Shown: in pieces, positions 40,531 to 50,840 of the stretch
Layout: every line of letters starts with the position of its first letter
Position numbering within the stretch: position 1 is the stretch's first letter
NCBI GenBank assembly: GCA_021299095.1
Contig: JAJTFW010000010.1
Span: 38,126 to 102,125 of the forward strand
DNA: 64,000 bases
Reading direction: 5' to 3'
From: Sphingobacteriales bacterium
GTDB taxonomy: Bacteria; Bacteroidota; Bacteroidia; AKYH767-A; OLB10
Notes under the pieces: model-generated
The model's database searches: none
Told to the model about the DNA's origin: nothing
What the model saw: the letters and a program-made list of their open reading frames with translations, nothing else
Translations under genes and position numbers: made by a program

Positions 40531-41237
40531 ATGACGAGTTTCTTCGAGTTTCTAAATTCTTCCGTTGGCAGAAAATGGCTGATGGCCCTTACCGGGCTGT
40601 TTCTATGCATCTTCCTGGTTGTCCATGTATCCGGTAATCTTCAATTGTTCAAGGACGACAATGGAATGTCCTTCAACCAGTACTCGGTTTTCATGACCAC
40701 TTTCACACCAATCAAAGTGGTCTCTTACCTCCTGTACGCTACTGTGATTGTGCACGCCATCAATGGTTTTTACCTGATGGGCAGGAACCGTAAAGCCAGA
40801 CCCGTGGCCTATGCCTCCACATGGCCAATTTTTGGTATAACTACAAGTTTGGTAGCATTGACTGGAAGACCTATGTTGTTGAAGCCAGCACCGGAAAACT
40901 GGTGACCGAAGACACCATTCCTGCAGCTGAAGCACTTGCACAAAACCTGCAGCCTGTTACCATGGAATACATGGGGAACAACATCATCATTTGCAAAGAC
41001 CTGTACAGCGTAGTAGCCGAAGCGTTCAAATCGCCGGCCCTCTCAGCCTTTTATATTTTAAGCATGGCGGCTTTGTCCTACCATTTGTTGCATGGGTTTC
41101 AGAGTGCTTTCCATACACTGGGGCTACGGAGAAAACGCTACGAAACCCTAATCCGGACAGCTGGCTTAGCGGTATTTGGTGTGATCATACCGGCCCTATT
41201 CGCTGCAATGCCAATCTATTTCCTCTTTGTCAAGTAA
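40531..41237 (+). pseudogene. sdhC: Succinate dehydrogenase cytochrome b subunit, frameshifted and apparently internally deleted
   Basis: N-part MTSFFEFLNSSVGRKWLMAL...RNRKARPVAYA in one frame (stop ~40905); C-part HMANFWYNYKFG...YHLLHGFQSAFHTLG in another frame ending 41237; TM helix III region absent between them. Confidence 0.82.
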
Positions 41238-41250
41238 TCCTATCGTCTCC

Positions 41251-43164
41251 ATGAAGCTCGATTCCAAGATACCTGCAGGACCACTTGCCGAAAAGTGGGA
41301 CCGCCATAAGTTCAATTGCAAACTGGTTAACCCGGCCAACAAACGCAAGTACGATGTCATCATTGTCGGTACAGGTCTAGCCGGTGCGTCGGCCGCTGCT
41401 TCACTGGCCGAACTCGGGTACAATGTAAAGACCTTTTGCTTTCAGGACTCACCCCGTCGTGCGCACAGTATCGCGGCACAAGGAGGAATCAATGCAGCCA
41501 AGAATTACAGAAACGACGGTGACAGCGTTTACCGGCTTTTCTACGATACGATTAAAGGTGGCGACTACCGTGCGCGCGAGGCAAATGTTCACCGCCTGGC
41601 ACAGGTCAGTGTAAACATCATCGACCAATGCGTTGCTCAAGGTGTACCCTTCGCCCGTGAGTATGGCGGCTTACTTGACAACCGCTCGTTTGGTGGTGCA
41701 CAGGTGTCGCGTACGTTTTATGCCAAAGGGCAGACAGGCCAGCAATTGTTGCTCGGCGCCTACTCCGCCATGAACAGGCAGATTGGCGAGGGTAAGATCA
41801 AGAGCTATACCCGTCACGAAATGTTGGAGTTGGTCATGATTGACGGACAGGCGCGCGGAATCATTGCACGCGATATGGTCACGGGTGAGATTGAACGACA
41901 CAGTGCGCATGCCGTAGTTTTGGCGACTGGTGGATACGGAAACGTTTTTTATCTGACCACTTACGCTCGTGGAAGTAACACCACAGCCATTTGGAGAGCG
42001 CACAAAAAAGGCGCCTTCTTCGGCAATCCCTGTTTCACACAAATCCATCCGACTTGCATTCCCGTCTCGGGCGATCATCAGTCTAAATTGACACTCATGT
42101 CGGAGTCGCTGCGAAACGACGGAAGGATTTGGGTACCGAAGCAGAAAGGTGATCCGCGTAAGCCACAGGATATTCCAGAAGAGGATCGTGATTATTACCT
42201 GGAGCGCCGATACCCTTCATTCGGAAACCTGGTACCCCGCGACATTGCTTCGCGTGCCGCCAAGGATATGTGTGACAAAGGCTTCGGAGTCGGAAAAACC
42301 GGACTTGCGGTTTACCTCGACTTCAGTGATGCCATAAACCGGATGGGTGCAAAAACCGTTGAATCCAAATACGGCAACCTTTTCGATATGTACAAGCAGA
42401 TCACCGGTGAGGATCCCTACACGACGCCGATGATGATTTACCCTGCAGTACACTATACCATGGGAGGACTTTGGGTGGATTACAACCTGATGACCACGAT
42501 TCCCGGACTCTACGCATGTGGGGAGGCTAACTTCAGTGACCACGGTGCCAACCGCCTGGGGGCATCCGCATTGATGCAAGGCCTGGCAGATGGCTATTTC
42601 GTGCTCCCCTACACCATCGGAGATTACCTGGCCGGAGAGGAGCGCAAGGCCATCCCAAATGATACCCCTGAATTCATGGAGGCGGAGGCAGCTGTGAAAG
42701 AACGACTTGCTGCGCTGCTTGCCATCCGTGGCAATAAGACCGTACACGAGTATCACCGCGAACTCGGACTCATCATGTGGAATTACTGCGGTATGGCCCG
42801 CAATGAATCCGGTTTGAACGAGGGAATCGAGAAAATCAGAAGCCTGAAAAAAGACTTTTGGAACAACCTGCTGGTCCCTGGCGGCAGTGCCGAACTCAAC
42901 CAGAATCTCGAAAAAGCGGGTCGCGTTGCTGACCTGATCGAGCTCGGCGAACTGATGATGGTGGACGCTCTTGACCGGAAGGAAAGCTGCGGAGGACATT
43001 TCCGCGAGGAATACCAGACTCCCGAAAACGAAGCCTTGCGTGATGACGAAAACTATGCTTACGTAGCTGCCTGGGAATACAAAGGACAAGACCAACCGCA
43101 TCAACTTCACAAAGAGGATCTGGTTTTCGAAAATGTGAAACCCAGCCAACGTTCTTACAAGTAA
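41251..43164 (+). CDS. sdhA: Succinate dehydrogenase/fumarate reductase flavoprotein subunit
   Basis: [77 protein letters not shown]. Confidence 0.97.
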   Translation: MKLDSKIPAGPLAEKWDRHKFNCKLVNPANKRKYDVIIVGTGLAGASAAASLAELGYNVKTFCFQDSPRRAHSIAAQGGINAAKNYRNDGDSVYRLFYDTIKGGDYRAREANVHRLAQVSVNIIDQCVAQGVPFAREYGGLLDNRSFGGAQVSRTFYAKGQTGQQLLLGAYSAMNRQIGEGKIKSYTRHEMLELVMIDGQARGIIARDMVTGEIERHSAHAVVLATGGYGNVFYLTTYARGSNTTAIWRAHKKGAFFGNPCFTQIHPTCIPVSGDHQSKLTLMSESLRNDGRIWVPKQKGDPRKPQDIPEEDRDYYLERRYPSFGNLVPRDIASRAAKDMCDKGFGVGKTGLAVYLDFSDAINRMGAKTVESKYGNLFDMYKQITGEDPYTTPMMIYPAVHYTMGGLWVDYNLMTTIPGLYACGEANFSDHGANRLGASALMQGLADGYFVLPYTIGDYLAGEERKAIPNDTPEFMEAEAAVKERLAALLAIRGNKTVHEYHRELGLIMWNYCGMARNESGLNEGIEKIRSLKKDFWNNLLVPGGSAELNQNLEKAGRVADLIELGELMMVDALDRKESCGGHFREEYQTPENEALRDDENYAYVAAWEYKGQDQPHQLHKEDLVFENVKPSQRSYK

Positions 43165-43211
43165 AACCAACCCATTAACACCCATCGCCGTCGGCGAAAC
43201 ATCATACGACC

Positions 43212-43970
43212 ATGAGCGGAACCATGAACCTGACACTGAAGGTGTGGAGGCAAAAAAATGCAACCACCGGAGGCTCTTTCGAAACCTATGCGGCGCGCAA
43301 CATCAGCCCCGACATGTCCTTTCTTGAGATGCTCGATGTGGTAAACGAAGACCTCATCAAAGGCGGAAAAGAACCCATTGCATTTGATCACGATTGCCGT
43401 GAAGGTATTTGCGGAATGTGCAGCATGTACATCAACGGCCGGGCTCATGGTCCTGTAAAAGGGGTCACGACCTGCCAGTTACATATGCGAAGCTTCAATA
43501 GCGGAGAGACGATCACCATCGAACCCTGGCGTGCTGCCGCATTTCCTGTAATTCGCGATCTGGTCGTTGACCGTAGATCATTTGACAAGATTCAGCAGGC
43601 CGGTGGATTTGTTTCAGTAAATACAGGAGCCGCTCCTGATGCCAATAGTATTCCGGTTCCGAAGGCGAATGCCGATGAAGCCTTCAATTCTGCAGCTTGT
43701 ATCGGATGCGGAGCCTGTGTAGCCGCATGCACCAACAGCTCAGCGATGCTGTTCCTGTCGGCCAAAGTCTCTCAATACGCATTGCTCCCCCAAGGGCATG
43801 TAGAAGCAAAGCGCCGCGTTGCAAACATGTTAAAAGCGCATGATGAGGCAGGTTTTGGATCCTGTACCAATACGGAAGCCTGCGAAGCCGAATGCCCCAA
43901 GGGGATTTCGGTCAGTAACATCGGTCGATTGAACGCCGAATTTGCTGGAGCACTCTTCAGTGGCGAGTAA
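43212..43970 (+). CDS. sdhB: Succinate dehydrogenase/fumarate reductase iron-sulfur subunit
   Basis: [43 protein letters not shown]. Confidence 0.96.
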   Translation: MSGTMNLTLKVWRQKNATTGGSFETYAARNISPDMSFLEMLDVVNEDLIKGGKEPIAFDHDCREGICGMCSMYINGRAHGPVKGVTTCQLHMRSFNSGETITIEPWRAAAFPVIRDLVVDRRSFDKIQQAGGFVSVNTGAAPDANSIPVPKANADEAFNSAACIGCGACVAACTNSSAMLFLSAKVSQYALLPQGHVEAKRRVANMLKAHDEAGFGSCTNTEACEAECPKGISVSNIGRLNAEFAGALFSGE

Positions 43971-44054
43971 ATCGAGGTTTGTGTAAACCCCGGTTTAAAA
44001 CACCCGAATCAGGGCGGTGGAAACGGGAACCATTCCTGTGTACCTTAGCAAAGC

Positions 44055-44612
44055 ATGAACCGGTTTTCCATACCCCTATGCTTTTTCGCCTTGATGTACC
44101 TGCTTTCGGGATCGGTCAGTCGTTTACACGCACAGCCCTTCCCATTTTGTAATCCCTGCAAAGACACTACCAAGATTGAAAACGTTTTTTTCTCGTGCTT
44201 CCAGGATTATAATCCAGTTTGCGCCTGCGACGGGAAGACCTACCGTAACGATTGCTTTGCAATAAATAAATACAACTTCTATCCTTGCGGATATTACAGT
44301 GGCATCTGTGGAAGTTTCGACATTGATTTGCAACCCTCGTTGATTGACCCCTTGGAGAATACAATTAACATCAAGGCCTTCATGAACAGCACTGGGTACT
44401 TAAGCGTGAATGTTTTCAACGCATATGGCCGTATCCAATACCAGAATGTTTTTCCGATGGCCCAGAATGTTTTTCCAGGCCCGTCACTAGGCCCTTACAA
44501 TTCCATTTCGATCGATGTAGCTGCCTGGAATCAGGGTTTGTATCTGATCGAGGCCATTTATCAAGGTGAACGAAAGGTGTTGAAGATTCTGAAACCCAGT
44601 TCCTTGTTCTAA
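44055..44612 (+). CDS. Secreted Kazal-like domain protein with possible T9SS type A-like C-terminal region
   Basis: Signal peptide; YNPVCACDGKTYRNDCFAINKYNFYPCGYYSGICG; C-terminal VNVFNAYGRI...ISIDVAAWNQGLYLIEAIYQGERKVLKILKP. Confidence 0.75.
   Translation: MNRFSIPLCFFALMYLLSGSVSRLHAQPFPFCNPCKDTTKIENVFFSCFQDYNPVCACDGKTYRNDCFAINKYNFYPCGYYSGICGSFDIDLQPSLIDPLENTINIKAFMNSTGYLSVNVFNAYGRIQYQNVFPMAQNVFPGPSLGPYNSISIDVAAWNQGLYLIEAIYQGERKVLKILKPSSLF
44441..44482 (+). repeat. In-frame 21-nt tandem duplication within the Kazal-domain gene
   Basis: CCAGAATGTTTTTCC repeated at 44441 and 44462; protein QNVFPMA-QNVFPGP. Confidence 0.85.
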
Positions 44613-45197
44613 TCAGATTAAGGAATTATAGCCCTTGCAGGCCTCCTGAAGTTCAGGAAAAAACCTTCTGAATTCCCCTTCAAATTCCTGATAATATTCC
44701 TGTAAAAACTGATGTGCATGTTCCATGCCGGAACTAAAACGGGTACGTTTAGACAACCCACACAAAGCCTTCTCGATTCCCGTGATGCTTGCATAGGAAA
44801 CGAGCCAGTTTTGAGACTCCATGTATGACAGCATGTACATGGTCCGCTCGGGGAGATGTTGACGGTTGTTGTTCATCAGGCTATAGGACGAACTGGCAAA
44901 GTCAGTCAGCGGCTGATGGTGATACATGGACCAGTCGCGGGCAAGAAAATGATCGAAATAGACATCGGCAATAACAGAAGCGTACTTACCATACACCGTC
45001 CGTAGCCGTTTCTTACTCTCCTCCACTATCGGGTGGGCATCAGTAAATGCATCGATATGGCGGTGTAATCGAATACCCTCCAGGACGTTCCCAGTATAGC
45101 GTTCGATCTCCCGACCCTTGACATGATCGGCGATGAAATTCCCGATGCTCAACTCCGGGTGATCAGCAGAGAGGTAAAGGTGAGCCAGATAGTTCAC
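44613..45197 (-). CDS. ACP phosphodiesterase-like protein
   Basis: MNYLAHLYLSADHPELSIGNFIADHVKG...IRLHRHIDAFTDAHPIV...YFDHFLARDW; GTG start. Confidence 0.87.
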   Translation of the reverse strand: MNYLAHLYLSADHPELSIGNFIADHVKGREIERYTGNVLEGIRLHRHIDAFTDAHPIVEESKKRLRTVYGKYASVIADVYFDHFLARDWSMYHHQPLTDFASSSYSLMNNNRQHLPERTMYMLSYMESQNWLVSYASITGIEKALCGLSKRTRFSSGMEHAHQFLQEYYQEFEGEFRRFFPELQEACKGYNSLI

Positions 45198-45233
45198 GAC
45201 CGCACTGGTTTATCTCCCGAGATACACCGGTAA

Positions 45234-48113
45234 TCAGGCGTGCGCAGGTTCCTCGGTAACGTATGTGCTGATATCGGGACAGGAACAAACCAGATTCCTG
45301 TCACCGTAGGCATTATCGACCCGCTTGACCGATGGCCAGAATTTATTGCCCTCGAGCCAAGACACAGGCCATGCAGCCTGCTGACGAGAATACGCATGCG
45401 ACCAGTGGTCGGCTGTCAATTCCTGAACTGTATGCGGAGCATTCACCAGAACATTGTCTGTACGGTCAGCACGACCTTCTTCCAGGGCACGAATTTCATC
45501 ACGGATTGAAATCATGGCGTCGCAAAAACGATCTAACTCTGCACGCGATTCACTTTCAGTCGGCTCAACCATCAGCGTTCCTGCAACTGGGAAAGCGACA
45601 GTGGGTGCGTGGAATCCGTAATCCATCAGACGCTTGGCGATATCGGTCACCTCGATGCCGGCGCTCTGTTTGAATGCACGACAATCGAGAATCATTTCAT
45701 GAGCCACCGTACCGCTGGAACCTACATACAGGATTGGATAATGCTCCTGCAGGCGATGCTTCATGTAATTCGCATTGAGGATGGCATACTCGGTAGAACG
45801 CGTGATTCCTTCGGCACCAAGCATACGGATGTAACCATAACTGATCAGCAGAATCAATGCAGAACCCCAAGGAGCAGCACTCACGGCTGTGCCTTGCCGA
45901 TTATCTGACACAGACACCAAGGGATGGTTTGAAAGATAAGGAGCCAGATGCGCGGCTACGCCGATAGGACCCATTCCAGGCCCGCCACCGCCGTGTGGTA
46001 TCGCAAAAGTCTTGTGAAGATTCAGATGGCATACATCCGCACCGATCATTCCGGGGCTGGTCAATCCAACCTGAGCGTTCATATTTGCACCGTCCATATA
46101 CACCTGACCACCGTATTCATGTACGATACGGGTAAGTTCCCGGATTCCCTCTTCAAACACACCATGTGTACTTGGGTAAGTCACCATGACCGCAGCGAGG
46201 TTATCGCGGTGTTGCTCCGCCTTGGCTTTGAGGTCGGCAAGATCGACGTTACCCTGGTCGTCGCATTTTACGACAACCACATTCCAGCCGGCCATGACCG
46301 CACTTGCAGGATTGGTTCCGTGCGCACTTTGAGGAATCAGGCAAATATTACGGTGGCCCTCCCCTTTTGATGCCAGATAGCCACGAATAGCCATGAGTCC
46401 GGCATATTCGCCCTGGGCACCGGAGTTTGGTTGAAGCGATACAGCAGCAAAACCAGTCACCTCACAGAGGTATTGCTCGAGATCACTGATAATGCGGGAG
46501 TAGCCTTTCGCCTGCTCACGGGGAGCAAACGGGTGCATGCGGTTCCATTCAGGCCAGCTCAGCGGGATCATTTCGCTGCTCGCATTGAGTTTCATAGTAC
46601 ATGAACCCAACGCAATCATGGAATAGTTGAGTGAAAGATCCTTGCTCTCGAGTCTGTGGATATACCGCAGCATATCGGTTTCACTGCGGTATGCATTGAA
46701 CACCGGATGGGTAAGATATGAGGAAGTACGAGCCAATTTACCGGAAATCGGTGAGCTCAATGTGCTGGGCTTTTCAGGATTTGCTTTACCCGTGGCCTTA
46801 GCAAATACCATTAATATGCCATCGACATCCGCAGCGGAGGTCGTCTCATCCGTATTGATCACAACGATACCATCACCTGCATAACGGAAGTTCATACCTG
46901 CTTCTTCGGCAAGGGAACGGAGCTTCATTTCTATTGAAGAAGCATTTACAGCAACGGCATCGAAAAAGGTCTGGTGCAGCGGATTCAATCCGAGCTTCTG
47001 TAGCCCTGCAGCCAGTGCCAGTGTTCGCTGGTGGGTGTTATTGGCAATGGTCCTGATTCCATCGGCACCGTGGTAAACGGCATACATGGAAGCCATCACC
47101 GCCAACAGTACCTGAGCTGTGCAAATATTGGAAGTGGCTTTGTCCCGCTTGATGTGCTGTTCACGCGTCTGTAAAGCCATACGCAGTGCCGTTTTACCCG
47201 AAGCATCGATGCTCACGCCGATAATCCTTCCGGGTATATCGCGCTTGTATGCTTCGCGTGTTGCAAAATACGCTGCATGCGGTCCGCCATATCCCATCGG
47301 AACTCCGAAACGCTGTGTGGAGCCCACTACCACATCAGCACCCCATTCTCCCGGAGGTGTGAGCAGGGCAAGTGATAGTATATCCGCAGCGACTACCACC
47401 CGAACACCCATGGCATTGCATCTGGCCGTGAATCCGGAGTAGTCCGTCACACAACCTGTGGCCCCGGGCAACTGTAGCAGAGCACCGAAACACCCCTCGG
47501 GAAGTTTGTTTTCGTCTGGTATTCCAAACACCAGCTCGATGCCAAGCGGCTCAGAGCGCGTTTTGAGAACATCAATGGTTTGAGGGAAGGTATCGGCCGC
47601 GACAAAGAAACGAATCAACCCGGCCTTTTCCTGTTCCTTGCTGCGCGTATGGAACAGCATGGTCATGGCTTCCGCTGCAGCTGTAGACTCATCGAGGAGA
47701 GAGGCATTGGCAAGCTCCATGCCGGTAAGGTCACACACCATCGTTTGGAAATTGAGCAGCGCTTCCAAACGCCCCTGCGCAATCTCAGCCTGATAGGGTG
47801 TATAGGCTGTGTACCAACCTGGATTTTCAAAAATGTTGCGCAATATCACACCTGGTGTGATCGTATCGTAATAACCCAAACCGATATAGGATCTGAACAC
47901 CTGGTTACCAGCAGAAATGCTTCGCAATTCCTCCAGGTAGGCCGCCTCGGATATGGCAGACGGAATGTTCAAGGATTTACGGATCCGGATATCGGCGGGA
48001 ATCGTTTTTTCGACGAGTGTTTGCAGGGAAGGCTCTCCCATTGCAAGCAGCATTTCGGAGGTTTCATGGGCGTCCGGACCAATGTGTCGGCCGGAAAAAG
48101 GAATGGTTGACAT
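45234..48113 (-). CDS. gcvP: Glycine dehydrogenase (decarboxylating), P-protein
   Basis: GRHIGPD start; [60 protein letters not shown]. Confidence 0.97.
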   Translation of the reverse strand: MSTIPFSGRHIGPDAHETSEMLLAMGEPSLQTLVEKTIPADIRIRKSLNIPSAISEAAYLEELRSISAGNQVFRSYIGLGYYDTITPGVILRNIFENPGWYTAYTPYQAEIAQGRLEALLNFQTMVCDLTGMELANASLLDESTAAAEAMTMLFHTRSKEQEKAGLIRFFVAADTFPQTIDVLKTRSEPLGIELVFGIPDENKLPEGCFGALLQLPGATGCVTDYSGFTARCNAMGVRVVVAADILSLALLTPPGEWGADVVVGSTQRFGVPMGYGGPHAAYFATREAYKRDIPGRIIGVSIDASGKTALRMALQTREQHIKRDKATSNICTAQVLLAVMASMYAVYHGADGIRTIANNTHQRTLALAAGLQKLGLNPLHQTFFDAVAVNASSIEMKLRSLAEEAGMNFRYAGDGIVVINTDETTSAADVDGILMVFAKATGKANPEKPSTLSSPISGKLARTSSYLTHPVFNAYRSETDMLRYIHRLESKDLSLNYSMIALGSCTMKLNASSEMIPLSWPEWNRMHPFAPREQAKGYSRIISDLEQYLCEVTGFAAVSLQPNSGAQGEYAGLMAIRGYLASKGEGHRNICLIPQSAHGTNPASAVMAGWNVVVVKCDDQGNVDLADLKAKAEQHRDNLAAVMVTYPSTHGVFEEGIRELTRIVHEYGGQVYMDGANMNAQVGLTSPGMIGADVCHLNLHKTFAIPHGGGGPGMGPIGVAAHLAPYLSNHPLVSVSDNRQGTAVSAAPWGSALILLISYGYIRMLGAEGITRSTEYAILNANYMKHRLQEHYPILYVGSSGTVAHEMILDCRAFKQSAGIEVTDIAKRLMDYGFHAPTVAFPVAGTLMVEPTESESRAELDRFCDAMISIRDEIRALEEGRADRTDNVLVNAPHTVQELTADHWSHAYSRQQAAWPVSWLEGNKFWPSVKRVDNAYGDRNLVCSCPDISTYVTEEPAHA

Positions 48114-48224
48114 GGCTCTTTTCAGGAATGAAGCGAAATTACGAAACACAGGGCTTCCTCGCAGGGAAGATATCCGGTATTTAAGGGGCTCAAACTGGTT
48201 GCATGACACATACATTGCAATGAT

Positions 48225-48232
48225 TACCTTTG
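48225..48232 (+). promoter_or_regulatory. -7 box TACCTTTG, 3 nt before the ATG at 48236
   Basis: TAnnTTTG. Confidence 0.5.
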
Positions 48233-48235
48233 GAT

Positions 48236-48859
48236 ATGATGCGATTCCTACGACTGCTCAGCTTCACCCTGCTCCTGCTTAACGGCAACACGACTCTCCA
48301 CGCACAACACAACATGTTGATGCTGAATGGCCGAAAGGTGAGTATGACCGAATACAGGATAACCGGGGATGAAATCAAATACAGCATTGTAAGTGAAAAA
48401 CACACCCGCCATCGCAGTGCTGATCGCTATGATGTGTTCTCCATCACCGCTCCGGATGGAAAAGAAACCATCCTTTACAGCCCAATCGATAGCCTTGACT
48501 TTAGCATTGAGGAGGCCCGTCAGTTCATTTCCGGAGAACAAGCCGGCCGAAGCTACCACATGCGAAAAGGCCGAACCGAGGTATTGTCGGCCGCCGTTGG
48601 TATCGGCTCCGGTTTTCTGGGCTTCTACTCCCTACCGGTTCCGATGATTTATAGCGTCATTGTAGGCCGGTTTAATCCCTCTCATCTACGGGTGCCCGAG
48701 GGAGTCGATCCGGAAGTACGAACCACGGAGGCCTACCGCATGGGATACGATAAGGGAGTCAGAAACTTGCGTATACAACGCGCCATGAAGTGGGGTTATA
48801 TTGGATTGGGTGCAGGACTAACCGGGCTCCTGATCTACGGCATTTCGCAACACGATTAA
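48236..48859 (+). CDS. Hypothetical protein with signal peptide and hydrophobic segments
   Basis: [24 protein letters not shown] signal peptide; no family recognised. Confidence 0.65.
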   Translation: MMRFLRLLSFTLLLLNGNTTLHAQHNMLMLNGRKVSMTEYRITGDEIKYSIVSEKHTRHRSADRYDVFSITAPDGKETILYSPIDSLDFSIEEARQFISGEQAGRSYHMRKGRTEVLSAAVGIGSGFLGFYSLPVPMIYSVIVGRFNPSHLRVPEGVDPEVRTTEAYRMGYDKGVRNLRIQRAMKWGYIGLGAGLTGLLIYGISQHD

Positions 48860-48878
48860 TTTCTTTAACCTCTACAGG

Positions 48879-49634
48879 GTGTCATTCCCAACGCGGTGGA
48901 AATCGGCCTTCTACACCGCCGCTGCGGCCTTCGCGTGGTGTTTTGGCGACCCGTTTTCGTCTGTTGAAGCACCTTGGATGCTTGCTGTGTCGCTAGGTCT
49001 GATGACCTTCACTGTATACATGCCCATCCGAAAATCGCCCTGGAGTTATTTACCGGGACTGGCTTGCTTTGCAATGGCTTTTAGCCAAACCATGTTCCCC
49101 GACATGCTTACCCGGCTGCTTACTCTGCTTGCTGCATCAGCCTGTTGCTTTCTTTACATGGGGTATTACCCCGGATTTTTGAACCCGCTTCCAAAGGCGC
49201 ATTCCCTTTCACGATTACTCATCCTCAAAAATGTATCCATTGCTCTCGCCTGGACCCTGGCCACCATCTTTATCGTTACGCCCTTCCCTCCAATAGGTTG
49301 GGCGATACATCGGTTTTTATTCGTGTTCGGCTTGAGTCTTGCCGCTGATTTACGGGACATAAAACGCGACCAAGGTTTGGGGATTACAACTGTTGCATCG
49401 CTACTTGGACACGACAAAACAAAATGGCTTGCGGCCGTGATTGTCTTTACTTCGAGCTTGACCTTACTCACACTTGATGAACCTTTTAGTGCTGGCCTGC
49501 TTTGGGCAAGTCTGGCTTCGTTCATCTGTGGAGTCATCGTCCTTTGTTTACGCCAATCCATACCGGAACAGCGTTTCGGCCCGTTGATTGATGGCTTGAT
49601 GGTATTCACCGCAGTGGGGACAATGCTCTTTTAG
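48879..49634 (+). CDS. UbiA-family-like membrane protein
   Basis: Polytopic; LSLAADLRDIKRDQGLGITTVASLLG resembles the second UbiA motif; GTG start. Confidence 0.6.
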   Translation: MSFPTRWKSAFYTAAAAFAWCFGDPFSSVEAPWMLAVSLGLMTFTVYMPIRKSPWSYLPGLACFAMAFSQTMFPDMLTRLLTLLAASACCFLYMGYYPGFLNPLPKAHSLSRLLILKNVSIALAWTLATIFIVTPFPPIGWAIHRFLFVFGLSLAADLRDIKRDQGLGITTVASLLGHDKTKWLAAVIVFTSSLTLLTLDEPFSAGLLWASLASFICGVIVLCLRQSIPEQRFGPLIDGLMVFTAVGTMLF

Positions 49635-49662
49635 CTTGACCGAGCTTTTCCATCAAGCCCCG

Positions 49663-49670
49663 TACCTTTG
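49663..49670 (+). promoter_or_regulatory. -7 box TACCTTTG, 11 nt before the ATG at 49682
   Basis: TAnnTTTG. Confidence 0.45.
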
Positions 49671-49681
49671 GTCAGATTAAC

Positions 49682-50356
49682 ATGAGAACCCTGCTACTCT
49701 GCGCTATCATCATGTCGGCCACTCCGGCATTTGTTTCAGCACAAACGCAAGAGGATCGGAAATGGAATCCGTTTTTCAACCTTGACCAATATGCCTCGTT
49801 TATCGGCAAGCGTGGAGCGGATGTATGGGGGTTTAGAACCGGAATCGAATGGAACAAAACCTGGCGCTTTGGTGCAGGATACAACAAACTGAGCTCTGAC
49901 ATCATCGAAGAGAAAGCCCTCCCGGCAACCGAACGCCCATTCTCGGACCAGGACACAGTAAAAGCACAACTATTCTTCAATTTCTACCCTGTAATGGGTG
50001 AGGCCATTTTTTTTCGCAAGGACCCCTGGCAAGCCAGTGCAGTGTTCCTGATGGGCTATGGCCAATCCTATTTCTCCTATTACGACCGGGATAATATCAG
50101 ACGCCCCTTGTACAAACGTGGAGTGTTCGGTATGCAGCCCGGCTGCAATGTTCAGTATAAACTAATCCGCTGGGTTGGCTTGACAGCAGGCCTGGGGTAT
50201 CGGTTCATGTTGATCAATAATCCCGAAATCGAAACCCGATTGGACTCACCTGTTCTCTCCCTGGGCGTTCGCGTGTTTCTGGGCGAAATATGGAAGAGCA
50301 TCCGCGGAAAAGAAGTCGGCGATTCGGTTGGACCCGGCAGAGGCAACAATCCCTGA
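49682..50356 (+). CDS. Secreted hypothetical protein, probable beta-barrel
   Basis: Signal peptide; alternating aromatic/beta pattern. Confidence 0.6.
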   Translation: MRTLLLCAIIMSATPAFVSAQTQEDRKWNPFFNLDQYASFIGKRGADVWGFRTGIEWNKTWRFGAGYNKLSSDIIEEKALPATERPFSDQDTVKAQLFFNFYPVMGEAIFFRKDPWQASAVFLMGYGQSYFSYYDRDNIRRPLYKRGVFGMQPGCNVQYKLIRWVGLTAGLGYRFMLINNPEIETRLDSPVLSLGVRVFLGEIWKSIRGKEVGDSVGPGRGNNP

Positions 50357-50357
50357 C

Positions 50358-50365
50358 TATCTTTG
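50358..50365 (+). promoter_or_regulatory. -7 box TATCTTTG, 4 nt before the dCMP deaminase ATG
   Basis: TAnnTTTG. Confidence 0.5.
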
Positions 50366-50369
50366 TTCG

Positions 50370-50831
50370 ATGAGTAAAATCAGCTTCGACCAGCTTTACA
50401 TGGAACTGGCCGGCAACTTGGCCTTGAAATCCCACTGCGTAAAAATGAAAGTTGGAGCCGTCATTGCCAAAGACACCCGGATCGTTTCGCTCGGATACAA
50501 CGGACCTCCTGCCGGAACACACAATTGCGACGAGGAATGGCCAGAAACCGGATGTCCGAGAGACCGCAAAGGAGGTTGCTCGTTGGCATTGCATGCAGAG
50601 GCGAATGCCATTCTTTATGCAGCTAAAACCCAGCTGACCCTTGACAATTCCACACTCTACGTCACACTTGCCCCTTGCCTGCCCTGTGCACGTATCATTT
50701 ATACTTCGGGGATAAAGAAAGTTATTTTCCGGGATTCCTACGCAGCATATAAAGGCATTGACGTAGAAGAAGGTGTAGATTTCCTCAAGCGCTTCGGCGT
50801 TGAAGTGAACCAGTACGAAACGGCTCAGTAA
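50370..50831 (+). CDS. Deoxycytidylate deaminase family protein
   Basis: HAEANAILYA and TLAPCLPCARIIYTSGIKKVIF zinc motifs; GYNGPPAGTHNCDE. Confidence 0.93.
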   Translation: MSKISFDQLYMELAGNLALKSHCVKMKVGAVIAKDTRIVSLGYNGPPAGTHNCDEEWPETGCPRDRKGGCSLALHAEANAILYAAKTQLTLDNSTLYVTLAPCLPCARIIYTSGIKKVIFRDSYAAYKGIDVEEGVDFLKRFGVEVNQYETAQ

Positions 50832-50840
50832 CCCCCACCC

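Noticed and set aside
40815-40835. Programmed -1 frameshifting in sdhC at the ATTTTTGG run
   Set aside because: No canonical X XXY YYZ slippery heptamer, and frameshifting would not restore the missing TM helix III; a deletion or assembly gap explains more.
42217-43263. 348-aa minus-strand ORF opposite sdhA
   Set aside because: Shadow ORF; sdhA motifs on the + strand are unambiguous.
43976-43998. Terminator after sdhB (GGTTT-GTGT-AAACC)
   Set aside because: Short 5-bp stem and no U-tract; too weak to call.
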